Source: Bryobacteraceae bacterium
Lineage (GTDB): Bacteria; Acidobacteriota; Terriglobia; Bryobacterales; Bryobacteraceae
Length of the DNA: 64,000 bases
Assembly: GCA_026129905.1 (NCBI GenBank)
Contig: JAHCHE010000026.1
Location: 1-64,000 of the forward strand
Reading direction: 5' to 3'
Both the position numbers and the translations under genes were made by a program. The notes under the pieces were generated by a model. That model was not told where the DNA came from, did no database searches, and saw nothing but the letters and a program-made list of their open reading frames with translations. Below are positions 31,370-40,369 of the stretch, one piece after another. Each line of letters opens with the position of its first letter. Position 1 is the first letter of the stretch.

Positions 31370-32410
31370 ATGATCATCTCCATGAAACTCCATGCCACTA
31401 AGGCTGAAATCGAGGAAGTCTGCGGCAGGATCCGCGAGTTCGGCTATAAGATCCACACCATCGAGGGCGAAGAGCGGTCGGTGATCGGCGCCATCGGCGT
31501 GGGCGACGTCACCCCGTGTCTGGATGCGCTGGAAGCGATGCCCCAGGTGGAGAAGGCGGTCGCCATCTCGGCGCCGTACAAATTCGTGAGCCGCGAGTTT
31601 CGTAAGGAACGCACCGTGGTTCGCGTGAACGGAACGGAAATCGGCGGCGAGGAGTTCGTGGTAATGGCCGGGCCGTGTTCGGTGGAGTCCGAGGCGCAGA
31701 TCATGGAAACGGCGGAGGTGGTGGCGGCAGCGGGCGCGAAGCTGCTGCGAGGCGGCGCGTTCAAGCCGAGAACGTCGCCGTACGAATTTCAAGGCCTGGA
31801 ACTGGAGGGATTGCGACTGCTCCAAAAAGCCAAGGCCAGAACGGGCCTGGCGATCGTCACCGAGGTGATGAGCGACCGGGACATTCCTCTAGTGACCGAG
31901 TACGCGGACCTGCTTCAGATCGGCGCCCGCAACATGCAGAATTTCACCCTGCTCAAGGCGTTGGGCAAGTGTGGCAGGCCGGCGCTGCTCAAGCGCGGGA
32001 TGAGTTCCACCATCAAGGAGCTGTTGATGTCCGCCGAGTACATTGTGGCCCACGGCAATCCGCATGTCGTGCTGTGCGAGCGGGGCATTCGCACGTTCGA
32101 AACCGCCACCCGGAACACCTGCGACCTCGGGGCAATCGCCGTGCTGAAGGAGCTGACGCACCTGCCGGTGATCCTGGACCCGAGCCACGCCACGGGCAAG
32201 CGAAGCCTGGTTCCCGCGCTGGCGCGGGCCGGGGTAGCAATCGGCGCCGACGGTCTGTTGGTGGAAGTGCATCCGCATCCGGACAAAGCGATGAGCGACG
32301 GAGCGCAATCGCTCTACCTGCCCCAGTTCCAGCAGATGATGGCGGAACTCGGACCGTACGTCGAGCTGTGGAAAGCATCGCGGATGACAGCGGCGGTTGT
32401 CGCGGTGTAA
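31370..32410 (+). CDS. aroF: 3-deoxy-7-phosphoheptulonate synthase (DAHP synthase, type I-beta)
   Basis: 346 residues. It catalyses phosphoenolpyruvate plus erythrose 4-phosphate to DAHP, the first step of the shikimate pathway. An N-terminal ferredoxin-like regulatory domain (about 1-70, as in the Thermotoga enzyme, where it binds Tyr/Phe) precedes the TIM barrel. Motifs: [49 protein letters not shown] and [10 protein letters not shown] with the metal-binding His. It is probably controlled both by feedback on the enzyme and by the leader attenuator just upstream. Confidence 0.95.
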   Translation: MIISMKLHATKAEIEEVCGRIREFGYKIHTIEGEERSVIGAIGVGDVTPCLDALEAMPQVEKAVAISAPYKFVSREFRKERTVVRVNGTEIGGEEFVVMAGPCSVESEAQIMETAEVVAAAGAKLLRGGAFKPRTSPYEFQGLELEGLRLLQKAKARTGLAIVTEVMSDRDIPLVTEYADLLQIGARNMQNFTLLKALGKCGRPALLKRGMSSTIKELLMSAEYIVAHGNPHVVLCERGIRTFETATRNTCDLGAIAVLKELTHLPVILDPSHATGKRSLVPALARAGVAIGADGLLVEVHPHPDKAMSDGAQSLYLPQFQQMMAELGPYVELWKASRMTAAVVAV

Positions 32411-32422
32411 CCTCAGTTCATA

Positions 32423-33349
32423 ATGCCGCTTCGGATTCGGCCGTGGCACTTGGCGATCGCGGTGATTGTGCTGTGCGCGGCGGCAATCTCCGCGCTCTAT
32501 TTGCAGCGCATTCGGTCGGCGGGCGCCCTGGAAGCGTTGTTGCGCCGGCTGCCGCCGGGCGAGGCGGGCGTGCTGTACGTAGACGTCCAAGCGCTGCGGG
32601 CGGCGGGCGTGCTGCAAGCACTGGCGCGGGCTGAGAACCCGCCGGAGGTGGAATACCGCGAGTTCGTCGAGCAGAGCGGTTTCGACTACGCGAAGGACCT
32701 CGATGCGGTCCTGGCCTCGTTTCAGGGAGATGAGACGTTTTTTCTGCTTCGCGGCCGGTTCGACTGGGGCCGGCTGGTCGGATTCGTAACCAGCCGAGGC
32801 GGCGATTGCTACAACGGTTTCTGCCGCACCCGCGCCAGCGGGCCGAACCGTTGGATCTCGTTCTTCGCGGTTACTCCCTCCATCATGGCGATGGCGGTCA
32901 GCCGGGATGTCTGGGCCGTCGACTCGATGCTGGTGGAGAGGACGGTCCAGGAGATTCTGGAGATACCGAGCGAGCCGGTCTGGCTGACTGTAGCGGGGAA
33001 GACCCTGAATCGCGTCGAAAGCCTGCCGGCGGGGACCCGCGCCTTCGTTTCGGCGTTGACCACCGCCAGGCGGATCACCCTGGCGCTGGGCGGGGCCCAG
33101 CAAGGATACCAGGCGATACTCCACGTCGACTGCGGCACGGAACGTGAAGCGCGGGAAGTAGCTGAACAACTGACCGCCGTTACCGCCGTGCTCCGGCAGA
33201 TGATCCGCCTCGAGAACAAGACGCCGAACGCCCGGGATCTGAGCGGGGTATTGGCGGGCGGCGAGTTTCGCTCCACTGGTTTGCGCGTCGAGGGCCGCTG
33301 GTCTATTCACCAGGAGTTTATCGAGGCGATTTCCGGCGGAACAATGTAG
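32423..33349 (+). CDS. Single-pass membrane protein of unknown function
   Basis: 308 residues. One N-terminal membrane helix (WHLAIAVIVLCAAAISALYL) leads to a periplasmic domain of about 275 residues. PPGEAGVLYVDVQALRAAGV and related beta strands resemble the DUF3352-like proteins that begin with a VLYVDV strand, but I do not make that call firmly. It begins 13 bases after aroF and is likely co-transcribed with it. Confidence 0.65.
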   Translation: MPLRIRPWHLAIAVIVLCAAAISALYLQRIRSAGALEALLRRLPPGEAGVLYVDVQALRAAGVLQALARAENPPEVEYREFVEQSGFDYAKDLDAVLASFQGDETFFLLRGRFDWGRLVGFVTSRGGDCYNGFCRTRASGPNRWISFFAVTPSIMAMAVSRDVWAVDSMLVERTVQEILEIPSEPVWLTVAGKTLNRVESLPAGTRAFVSALTTARRITLALGGAQQGYQAILHVDCGTEREAREVAEQLTAVTAVLRQMIRLENKTPNARDLSGVLAGGEFRSTGLRVEGRWSIHQEFIEAISGGTM

Positions 33350-33396
33350 CTGCTGAGAGCGCGGTGTGGGGGGCGCCGTAGTAAAAGGGGAGTACG

Positions 33397-34119
33397 ATGG
33401 AGGGTATGAGAGGGTCGGCTGGCAGGTGGGGAGTTGTGCTCGCCTCGGTCATAGCCTTGCTCGCCTTTGCGACTGCCCCGGCCGCGCATTCACTAGGATC
33501 GGCGGCGGCTTCCCGACCGGAATTTGCGGCTGTGCAGAGCGCGCGCCAGGTTAGCAGGCTCGCGGCGGGGCGATTCCTGGTCGCGCGGCGCGACATCCCC
33601 GACCCCAATTTCTCGGAAACGGTGATCGTGCTGGTGCAGCACGACGCGAAGGGTGCGATGGGGTTCATCATCAACCGCCAGACCACCATGGAGGTGTCGC
33701 GGCTGCTGCGCGATTTCAAGCAGGCCCGCGGCCGCAGCGACCCCGTTTATATGGGCGGTCCCGTCTCTATCGCCGGGGCGCTCGGGCTCATCCGCAGCGA
33801 TAAGAAACTCGCCGACGCCCGCCTGGTCTTCGCGGATGTCTACCTGGTTTCCTCGAAAGAGGCGCTCGAAAAAGCGCTTACGGCCAGCAAGGACGCGAAA
33901 TCGCTCCGCATGTTCCTGGGTTATGCGGGCTGGGGCGCCGGGCAGCTCGAAGGCGAAGTGAAGATGGGCATGTGGCACATCTTTGAGGTGGACCCCAGCG
34001 TGATTTTCGATTCCGATCCGTCGTCGGTCTGGTTGCGTTTGATTGAACAGACGGAATTGCGGATTGCTTCCGGACCCGCTCCGCTTGTCGACTGTGGCCT
34101 GTCCGCCGGTCCCAGTTAG
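33397..34119 (+). CDS. YqgE/AlgH (DUF179) family protein with signal peptide
   Basis: 240 residues. The DUF179 domain (about 55-225) shows RFLVARRDIPDPNFSETVIV, GAMGFIINRQ, MGGPVS and LGYAGWGAGQLEGEV, all family hallmarks. An N-terminal hydrophobic segment (VVLASVIALLAFATAPAAHS) indicates export, which is unusual because canonical YqgE is cytoplasmic. GGGGAG precedes ATG 33397. Biochemical function of the family is unknown. Confidence 0.85.
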   Translation: MEGMRGSAGRWGVVLASVIALLAFATAPAAHSLGSAAASRPEFAAVQSARQVSRLAAGRFLVARRDIPDPNFSETVIVLVQHDAKGAMGFIINRQTTMEVSRLLRDFKQARGRSDPVYMGGPVSIAGALGLIRSDKKLADARLVFADVYLVSSKEALEKALTASKDAKSLRMFLGYAGWGAGQLEGEVKMGMWHIFEVDPSVIFDSDPSSVWLRLIEQTELRIASGPAPLVDCGLSAGPS

Positions 34120-34224
34120 TCTGGCCGGCGCGGGCGCGCTTCCACGCTGACGAGGGTAATCCTAGACCCCGACTCAAGTATCTGCCCGACTAATGGATGC
34201 GCCGGATAGGACCGGTCAATCCAT

Positions 34225-36539
34225 GTGGCACATCGGGATCGGAAATCAACGTTACGTCTGTTTCTGGCGGTCTGCCGGGCAGCCCTTGTTTTGACGCCCG
34301 TTTCCTCCCTGCCGGCGCAGGCGCCGCCCGTACTCTCGCTGGAAGTCTGTACCTACCTGGGCGGATCGAAGTTCGACCATGCCCGCGACGTCGCTTTCGA
34401 CTCCTCGGGCAACATGATCGTAGTAGGCGGCACCGAGTCGCCCGGGCTCCAGTTCACGAACTCGATCGTTACCCCGGGATCGCCGGAATCGGGCGTCAAG
34501 CCAGTCGACGTGTTTGTCGCGAAGTTCAATCCGGCGGGCAATCTCCTGTGGGCGACCGTGGTCGGCGGTCCCAGCTACGACCGCGCGTACGCCGCCGAAG
34601 TGGACGCCGAAGGCTATATTTACGTGGCCGGCCGCGGCGGGGTGGGCTTCCCTGTGACGCCCGGCGCGATGCAGACCACATTCATGTCGGGCGGCGCGGG
34701 CTCTCTTTACGGCAATCAGGACGGATTCATCTTTAAGATGAAACCCGACGGAAGCGCGCTGGAATGGGCGACCTATTTCGGCGGCTCGGACGCCAGCATG
34801 ATCCGCGACCTCGCGATTGACGCACAAGGCAACGTCTACATCTCCTCGCAAAATACCGCCGGATCGACATACCCCGCCCACATGCAGGAAGTGTTCGATC
34901 GCGGACCCTATTCCCAGCCCGCCGGAAAAACGGATCTGGTGGTTGCGAAAGTCAAAGCGGACGGATCGGAGCTTCTGTGGGGCATGCACCTCGGCGGAAG
35001 CGGCGATGAAGCGGGAGAGAGCAGCATTCGCGTGGACGCCTCCGGAAATCCCGTCGTCCTCACTGCCACGAATTCGACAAATATACAGACTACGCCCGGC
35101 GCCTACGACCGGACGTTCAACGGCGCCTGGGACTTCTATCTCGCTAAAGTCCATTCCGACGGCAGCGGGTTGATGTTCGCAACCTACCTTGGCGGCGCGA
35201 ACTCCGAAGCCGTCGAGACGCATCACCTGGCGATCGACAGCGAGGATAACATCATCGTCGCCGCCGGGACGCTTTCGAACGACTTTCCCATCGTCGGCGG
35301 GTACCACAGCTCGTACAACGGCAGCGGCGGCAGCGGCACGGGCTCTGGCACGAACTATGCGGGAGACGCAGTGATCGCCAAGCTCTCCCCCGACGGTTCG
35401 CAACTGCTGGCGAGCACGTTCCTGGGCGGCCGCTACGGCGACCAGGCGGAGGGCGTCGGCGTGGACGCCGAAGGGAATGTCTATGTGGCCGCGCCACCTA
35501 TTCGGACAATTTCCCGATTGCGGGGGGCGCTTATCAGACCAGCCGCGGCGGTGCGGCCTCCGGTTTTGTCGCGAAGCTGAATGGCGATTCCAACCTGGCA
35601 GCGCTGGCGCGCAACGACGGCAACGACATCGTGTTTACGCTGAACGACCACGCCACCAAGTTCGATCACGAGATCGAGCACTTCAGCGGCGCCACGGGAA
35701 AACTGGCGGCATGGGTGCGCGTGCCGATGTTATCGAGCGCGGCCAACACAACGGTCTACCTGTACTACGGAAACTCCGGGGCGACGAACCAGCAGAATCC
35801 CAGCGGAGTCTGGGAAGCCAATTATGTGGGCGTCTGGCACCTTGGCAACGGGGAATCGACGGCGGCGAATTTCTACCGGGACAGTTCCGGCGGCGGCAAC
35901 CACGGCACGCTAATCGACGCCAACGGCAAAGCGACGAACACGCCGGCGGCGGCGGTGGCCGACGGCATGGCGTTCGCCGGCGACAAAGACGCGCGGATCC
36001 GCATGGCGTCGGCGGCGGCGCTGAACAACCTGGCCGCGAACGGGATGACGGTCGAGGTCTGGGCGCAGCAGGACAGCCGGAATCGCGGCTATTCGTGGCC
36101 GCGGCTGGTGGACAAGAACAACGAGACCGGCGGCGGCTGGAAACTCCTCCGGAACGCAACCGACGGCATTGTCTTTGCTAGCCGCTGGTCGGATCTCGAC
36201 CAGACGTGGCAGGCTGGCGCGGCGGACAATACCAAGCCGGCCTACATGGCCGTAACGTACGACGGCTCCAGCGCGGCCAACGATCCGGCGATGTACCAGG
36301 ACGGAGAACGTCAGGCGATCGTCTTACAGTCGGCGCGTCCGGCCGGCACGCTGAACGCCGACGCCTCGGTGCAGTTGACCTTCGCCAACCATGCCAACGG
36401 CAACCGGGCCTTCGACGGAAGCCTGGACGAAGTGCGGATCTCGAAAACGATCCGGAGCGAGGGCTGGATTCAGACCACCTACAATACGATCCAGTCCCCC
36501 CAAACGTTCCTCAGCGTCGGCGGCCAGGAAGCCCGTTAG
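34225..36539 (+). pseudogene. SBBP beta-propeller/DUF2341/LamG surface protein, frameshifted
   Basis: Frame one (GTG 34225 to 35580) has a signal peptide and repeated SBBP units (TYLGGSKFDHARDVAFDSSG, TYFGGSDASMIRDLAIDAQG, TYLGGANSEAVETHHLAIDS). At about 35490-35497 the homology jumps frame: GTGGCCGCGCCACC lacks one G compared with the expected VAGATYSDNF coding. The other frame then continues to 36539 through NFPIAGGAYQTSRGGAASGF into a DUF2341 segment (DGNDIVFTLNDHATKFDHEI) and a LamG/concanavalin domain. Either a real one-base deletion or a sequencing error. Probably a cell-surface adhesion or carbohydrate-binding protein. Confidence 0.7.
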
Positions 36540-36551
36540 GGGAACGGCTTT

Positions 36552-36583
36552 GAAGCGGCGCCCGGGACGCCGGGCGCCGCTTC
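36552..36583. terminator. Strong hairpin between convergent genes
   Basis: GAAGCGGCGCCCGG (36552-36565), loop GACG and CCGGGCGCCGCTTC (36570-36583) make a perfect 14-base-pair stem between the stops of the LamG gene and the Gfo/Idh/MocA gene. There is no T-tract on either side, so termination may rely on structure, or it may only protect both 3' ends. Confidence 0.55.
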
Positions 36584-36590
36584 CGCCACG

Positions 36591-37715
36591 CTATCCGGCG
36601 ACCTCTTCCCAGGTGACGATCCGCTTCTCGTAGATGGCCTTGGTGGCCATGATCGGCACGATCGTCGACACGTACGCCGACTCCACGTTGTTCACGGGCG
36701 TCTTGTTGTTGCGCACCGCCTCGACAAAAGCCGCCAGTGCCATGTACGTGGAATCCTCGCCGTCGTTCGGAACGTCCAGCTTCGCCTGGTCTTTTCCTTC
36801 CCTGGGTTGCCAGACCGCGTTTACCAGGTCGATCGAGCCTTTCGAGCCGAACACCCGCTCCTGGTCGCCGGTGAAACGCGGAGGATCGTAGTAGTGATGA
36901 CTGAAATTCACGTACACGCCATGGGCGTACTCCAGCAGCATGCTGTAACCGTCCATCACCGTTCGCCCCGGAGGTTCGTTGATGAACAGGTTTTGGCCGC
37001 CCACGGCCAGCGCCCGCAGCGGATGCGCGCCGATCGCCCACGTGAACAGATCGAGAATGTGAATTCCCTGGTCCGTGATGATGTCGCCCGATTTGGTGCG
37101 GTCGCGATACCACGGAATCTCTCGCGGCATCCCCTCCCCACTGTGCCGCATTCCGTGGCACATCAGCACATTGCCGATGCCCCCGTCGTGAATGAACTTT
37201 TCGGCGGCATTACGCTTCGGGTCGTGCCGCAACTGGAAGCCGACCTGCATGATGCCCTTGGCGGACTTCGCCGCGGAGAGGACAGCCTTGCAGTCGGCCT
37301 CGTTCAGCGCCAGCGGCTTCTCCGCGTACAGGTGCTTGCCCACTTCAAGAATGGCGATATCGAAGTCTTTATGGGTCCAATCGGGAGTCGCCAGAACGAC
37401 GGCGTCGATGTCCTTCTGCTCGTCCAGCATGCGCCGGAAGTCTTCCCATACCCGGGCGGAGCCTCCCTTCGCCGCCACCATGTCCGCGGCGTTCTTCGCG
37501 CGTTCCGGAACGATGTCGCAGACCGCCACCACCTGGGCGCCCGGCGCCCGCAGCATGTGCTGTAACAGATACGACCCGCGGTTGCCCACGCCGACAAACG
37601 CAACGCGCAGCGTCTCGTTCGGCGATTGGCCCGACAGAATGGCGGGAGCGGCTACCGCCGCAGCCGTAGCTGCCGGAGCCTTCAAAAAGGAACGTCTTGT
37701 AAGATTGCTTTCCAT
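36591..37715 (-). CDS. Gfo/Idh/MocA family oxidoreductase, Tat-exported
   Basis: 374 residues. A Tat signal (LTRRSFLK followed by an Ala-rich segment) precedes the NAD-binding fold (VAFVGVGNRGSYLLQHML), the EKP motif (LYAEKPLAL) and the C-terminal alpha/beta domain (DIITDQGIHILDLF). ATG 37715 is preceded by GAGGTGAA; a GTG nine bases upstream is less likely. Substrate probably a sugar or cyclitol, unknown. Gene stands alone, convergent with the LamG gene. Confidence 0.88.
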   Translation of the reverse strand: MESNLTRRSFLKAPAATAAAVAAPAILSGQSPNETLRVAFVGVGNRGSYLLQHMLRAPGAQVVAVCDIVPERAKNAADMVAAKGGSARVWEDFRRMLDEQKDIDAVVLATPDWTHKDFDIAILEVGKHLYAEKPLALNEADCKAVLSAAKSAKGIMQVGFQLRHDPKRNAAEKFIHDGGIGNVLMCHGMRHSGEGMPREIPWYRDRTKSGDIITDQGIHILDLFTWAIGAHPLRALAVGGQNLFINEPPGRTVMDGYSMLLEYAHGVYVNFSHHYYDPPRFTGDQERVFGSKGSIDLVNAVWQPREGKDQAKLDVPNDGEDSTYMALAAFVEAVRNNKTPVNNVESAYVSTIVPIMATKAIYEKRIVTWEEVAG

Positions 37716-37846
37716 CCGCTTCACCTCATGGAACGGTCAGCCTTAGTTTATCTCCGGCGCCGGGTAGAGCAGGGACGGATTCGAAGGGAGGGAGGCAGCG
37801 CGTTGGCCGACGGCGCTCGACGGGCGCGGCGTGCCACACTCAAGCT

Positions 37847-38710
37847 ATGCAAAACCCCGTAGCCATCGCCGGCGGCGGACGCGTGGGCCAGGCGCTCGGA
37901 CGCCTGCTGGCCGAACGGGGAACGCCGGTGGCGGCGGTCGCCTGCCGGAGCGCCGCGCATGCGGAACAAGCGGCTGCCTTCATCGGCGCCGGTTGCGCCC
38001 CCGCTGGCTACGGCGAGTTGAGCGCGTGGGCGGAGCGAACGCTGATCGCCGTTCCCGACGACGCTATCGAGGACGTGGCCGCGCGCATCGCCGCCGGCGG
38101 AATGCGGAGGGGACTGGCGCTGCACACCAGCGGCGCACTCGGCCACGAAGCGCTGGAACCGCTGGCGCGCCAGGGCGTCCACTGCGGCGGGCTGCATCCG
38201 CTGCAGACCGTGCCTTCGCCCTCCCAGGGCCTGGCGGCGTTGCGCGGCGCCTTCTTCGCCGTCGGCGGCGACGAACCGGCCGCGAAGTGGGCGGAGGATA
38301 TCGCGGGCGCTCTCGGCGGCCACGCGTTCCGGATCGCACCCGGCGCGAGGCCGCTATACCACGCAGCGGCGGTGATGGCAAGCAACTACCTTGTCGCGCT
38401 GGTTGACGCGGCAACCAGCCTGATGGAGCGCGCGGGCGTGGCGCCGGACCGGGCGCTGCCGGCTTTGGCGCCGCTGGTGGAAGCCAGCGCCAGGAACGCG
38501 CTCGCGCTGGGTCCCGAAAAGGCGCTCACCGGTCCTATCCGCCGGGGCGACGCGGCTACCGTGATGCGCCACCTGGCTGCGCTGGCGGACGCCCCGCCAT
38601 CGGTTCGGAAGCTCTATCGCGCGGCGGGCGCCCACGCGGTTCATCTCGCGCGCCGCGGCGGCCTGGAAGAATCGAAGGCCGACGCCCTGGAGAACCTCCT
38701 GCGCGAATAG
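37847..38710 (+). CDS. Rossmann-like/DUF2520 protein of the pantothenate operon
   Basis: 287 residues. The N-terminal NADP-binding fold (VAIAGGGRVGQALGRLLAER) is followed by a DUF2520 helical domain (LHPLQTVPSPSQGLAALRGA, YHAAAVMASNYLVALVDAAT). The overall plan is like ketopantoate reductase and related 6-phosphogluconate-dehydrogenase-like enzymes. It is first in a tight operon with panB and panC (16-base gap), and panE is otherwise absent here, so ketopantoate reduction is a reasonable hypothesis, not shown. Confidence 0.85.
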   Translation: MQNPVAIAGGGRVGQALGRLLAERGTPVAAVACRSAAHAEQAAAFIGAGCAPAGYGELSAWAERTLIAVPDDAIEDVAARIAAGGMRRGLALHTSGALGHEALEPLARQGVHCGGLHPLQTVPSPSQGLAALRGAFFAVGGDEPAAKWAEDIAGALGGHAFRIAPGARPLYHAAAVMASNYLVALVDAATSLMERAGVAPDRALPALAPLVEASARNALALGPEKALTGPIRRGDAATVMRHLAALADAPPSVRKLYRAAGAHAVHLARRGGLEESKADALENLLRE

Positions 38711-38726
38711 GACAATAGTATCTGCC

Positions 38727-39518
38727 ATGACCAAGCGCGTTCGCGTTACGGATCTACGGGAAAAGAAGCGCAAGGGCGAGAAGATTGCGATGCTCACGGC
38801 CTACGACGCCACCTTCGCTCGCCTGATGGAAAGGGCCGGCATCGATGTCCTGCTGGTGGGCGACTCGCTCGGCATGGTGATCATGGGCGAGGAGACGACT
38901 ATCCCCGTAACGCTCGACGCGATGGTCCACCACACGCGCGCCGTCACGCGCGGCGTCGAGAAAGCCCTGGTCGTGGCGGACATGCCGTTCCTCACGTATC
39001 ACGCCAGCCTCTCCGATACCGTGCACGGGGCCCGCCGGCTGATTCAGGAGGGCGGCGCGGCGGCCGTGAAGATCGAAGGAGGCCGCGCGGTGCTGGAGTC
39101 GGCGCGCCGACTGGTCGAAATCGGCATTCCCGTCATGGGCCATCTCGGCTTGATTCCGCAGTCGGTCCACCAGTTGGGCGGCTTCGGCAAGCGAGGCAGG
39201 CAGGCCGAGGACGCCGAGGAACTCGTTTCCGACGCGCACGCGCTGGAACAGGCGGGCGTCTTCGCGCTGGTGCTGGAATCCATTCCCGGGGAGCTGGCGG
39301 CGCGCGCGACCGGCGAGCTGAGCATTCCCACCATCGGCATCGGCGCCGGTCCCTGCTGCGACGGCCAGGTGCTGGTAAGCTACGACGCATTCGGGTTGTT
39401 CACCGATTTCGTGCCATCGTTCGTCAAGCAGTACGCCAAACTCGGTGACCTGGTGATAGACGCGGCGCGGCAGTACGCCGACGAAGTGCGAGCCGGCGCG
39501 TTTCCCGCCCGCCAATGA
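38727..39518 (+). CDS. panB: 3-methyl-2-oxobutanoate hydroxymethyltransferase
   Basis: 263 residues. It transfers a hydroxymethyl group from methylene-tetrahydrofolate to alpha-ketoisovalerate, giving ketopantoate. Motifs VGDSLGMVIMGEETTIPVTL, VKIEGGRAV, MGHLGLIPQSVHQLGGF and the late VSYDAFGLF with FVPSFVKQYA are all conserved, and the length is normal. It sits between the DUF2520 gene and panC, overlapping panC by four bases. Confidence 0.96.
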   Translation: MTKRVRVTDLREKKRKGEKIAMLTAYDATFARLMERAGIDVLLVGDSLGMVIMGEETTIPVTLDAMVHHTRAVTRGVEKALVVADMPFLTYHASLSDTVHGARRLIQEGGAAAVKIEGGRAVLESARRLVEIGIPVMGHLGLIPQSVHQLGGFGKRGRQAEDAEELVSDAHALEQAGVFALVLESIPGELAARATGELSIPTIGIGAGPCCDGQVLVSYDAFGLFTDFVPSFVKQYAKLGDLVIDAARQYADEVRAGAFPARQ

Positions 39519-40366
39519 GTCCGGCGCTGGTCCACTCCATCTCCGAGCTGCGGCGATTACTTGCGCCTTTGCGCGCCCCCGGCGCCACGATCGGCTGCGT
39601 TCCCACCATGGGCGCGCTGCACGAGGGCCACGGCCGGCTGATCGAACGGGCCCGGGCCGACTGCAGGACGGTGGTGGTCACGCTGTTCGTCAATCCGATC
39701 CAATTCAACCGGAGCGACGATCTCGAACGCTATCCGCGGACCCTGGATACGGACTTGCGCTTCTGCGAGCAGCGCGGCGTCGATTTTGTCTTCGCGCCCG
39801 ACGCCGCCGAGATGTTCCCGGCCGAGCCGCTCGCGCGCGTCGACGTCGATCGTCTAGCCGATCGTCTCTGCGGCCCGTTCCGGCCCGGTCACTTTCGCGG
39901 CGTCGCCACGGTGGTGGCTAAGCTGTTCAACATCGTTCAACCCGACCGCGCCTATTTCGGCGAAAAGGACGCGCAGCAACTCGCGGTGATCGAGAGAATG
40001 ACGCTCGATCTCAACTTCCCGGTGACCATCGTTCCGGTGGCGACCGTGCGCGAAGCCGATGGGCTGGCGATGAGTTCGCGGAACGCGCGGCTCAGCCCGG
40101 AGCAGCGCCGGTCGGCGGCGGTTCTCTATCGCGCGTTGGAAGCGGCGCGCGAGAGGCTGGCCGCGGGCGGATCGACGGCCGAGCAGGCCGAGGACGCGGC
40201 CCGCGCCGCGCTGGCGGGCGTTCCGGATGTGCGGGTGGAGTACCTGGAAATCGTCGACGCCGAGATGCAGCCCGTCCGCGAGATCGCGGGGCCGGTCCGG
40301 ATCGCGATCGCGGCGTGGATCGGCGACGTCAGGCTGATTGACAATGTTTTGTTCGAGCCGCGCTGA
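39515..40366 (+). CDS. panC: Pantothenate synthetase
   Basis: 283 residues. ATP-dependent condensation of pantoate and beta-alanine to pantothenate. Conserved PTMGALHEGHGRLI nucleotide-binding motif, VTLFVNPIQFNRSDDLERYP, GHFRGVATVVAKLFNIVQPD, YFGEKDAQQL and SSRNARLSPEQR. The start overlaps the panB stop (ATGA). panD is not in the window. Confidence 0.96.
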   Translation: MSPALVHSISELRRLLAPLRAPGATIGCVPTMGALHEGHGRLIERARADCRTVVVTLFVNPIQFNRSDDLERYPRTLDTDLRFCEQRGVDFVFAPDAAEMFPAEPLARVDVDRLADRLCGPFRPGHFRGVATVVAKLFNIVQPDRAYFGEKDAQQLAVIERMTLDLNFPVTIVPVATVREADGLAMSSRNARLSPEQRRSAAVLYRALEAARERLAAGGSTAEQAEDAARAALAGVPDVRVEYLEIVDAEMQPVREIAGPVRIAIAAWIGDVRLIDNVLFEPR

Positions 40367-40369
40367 TCG

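Noticed and set aside
37725..37846. Leader-peptide attenuator for the pantothenate operon
   Set aside because: No short frame with Val/Leu-rich codons and no terminator hairpin is visible.
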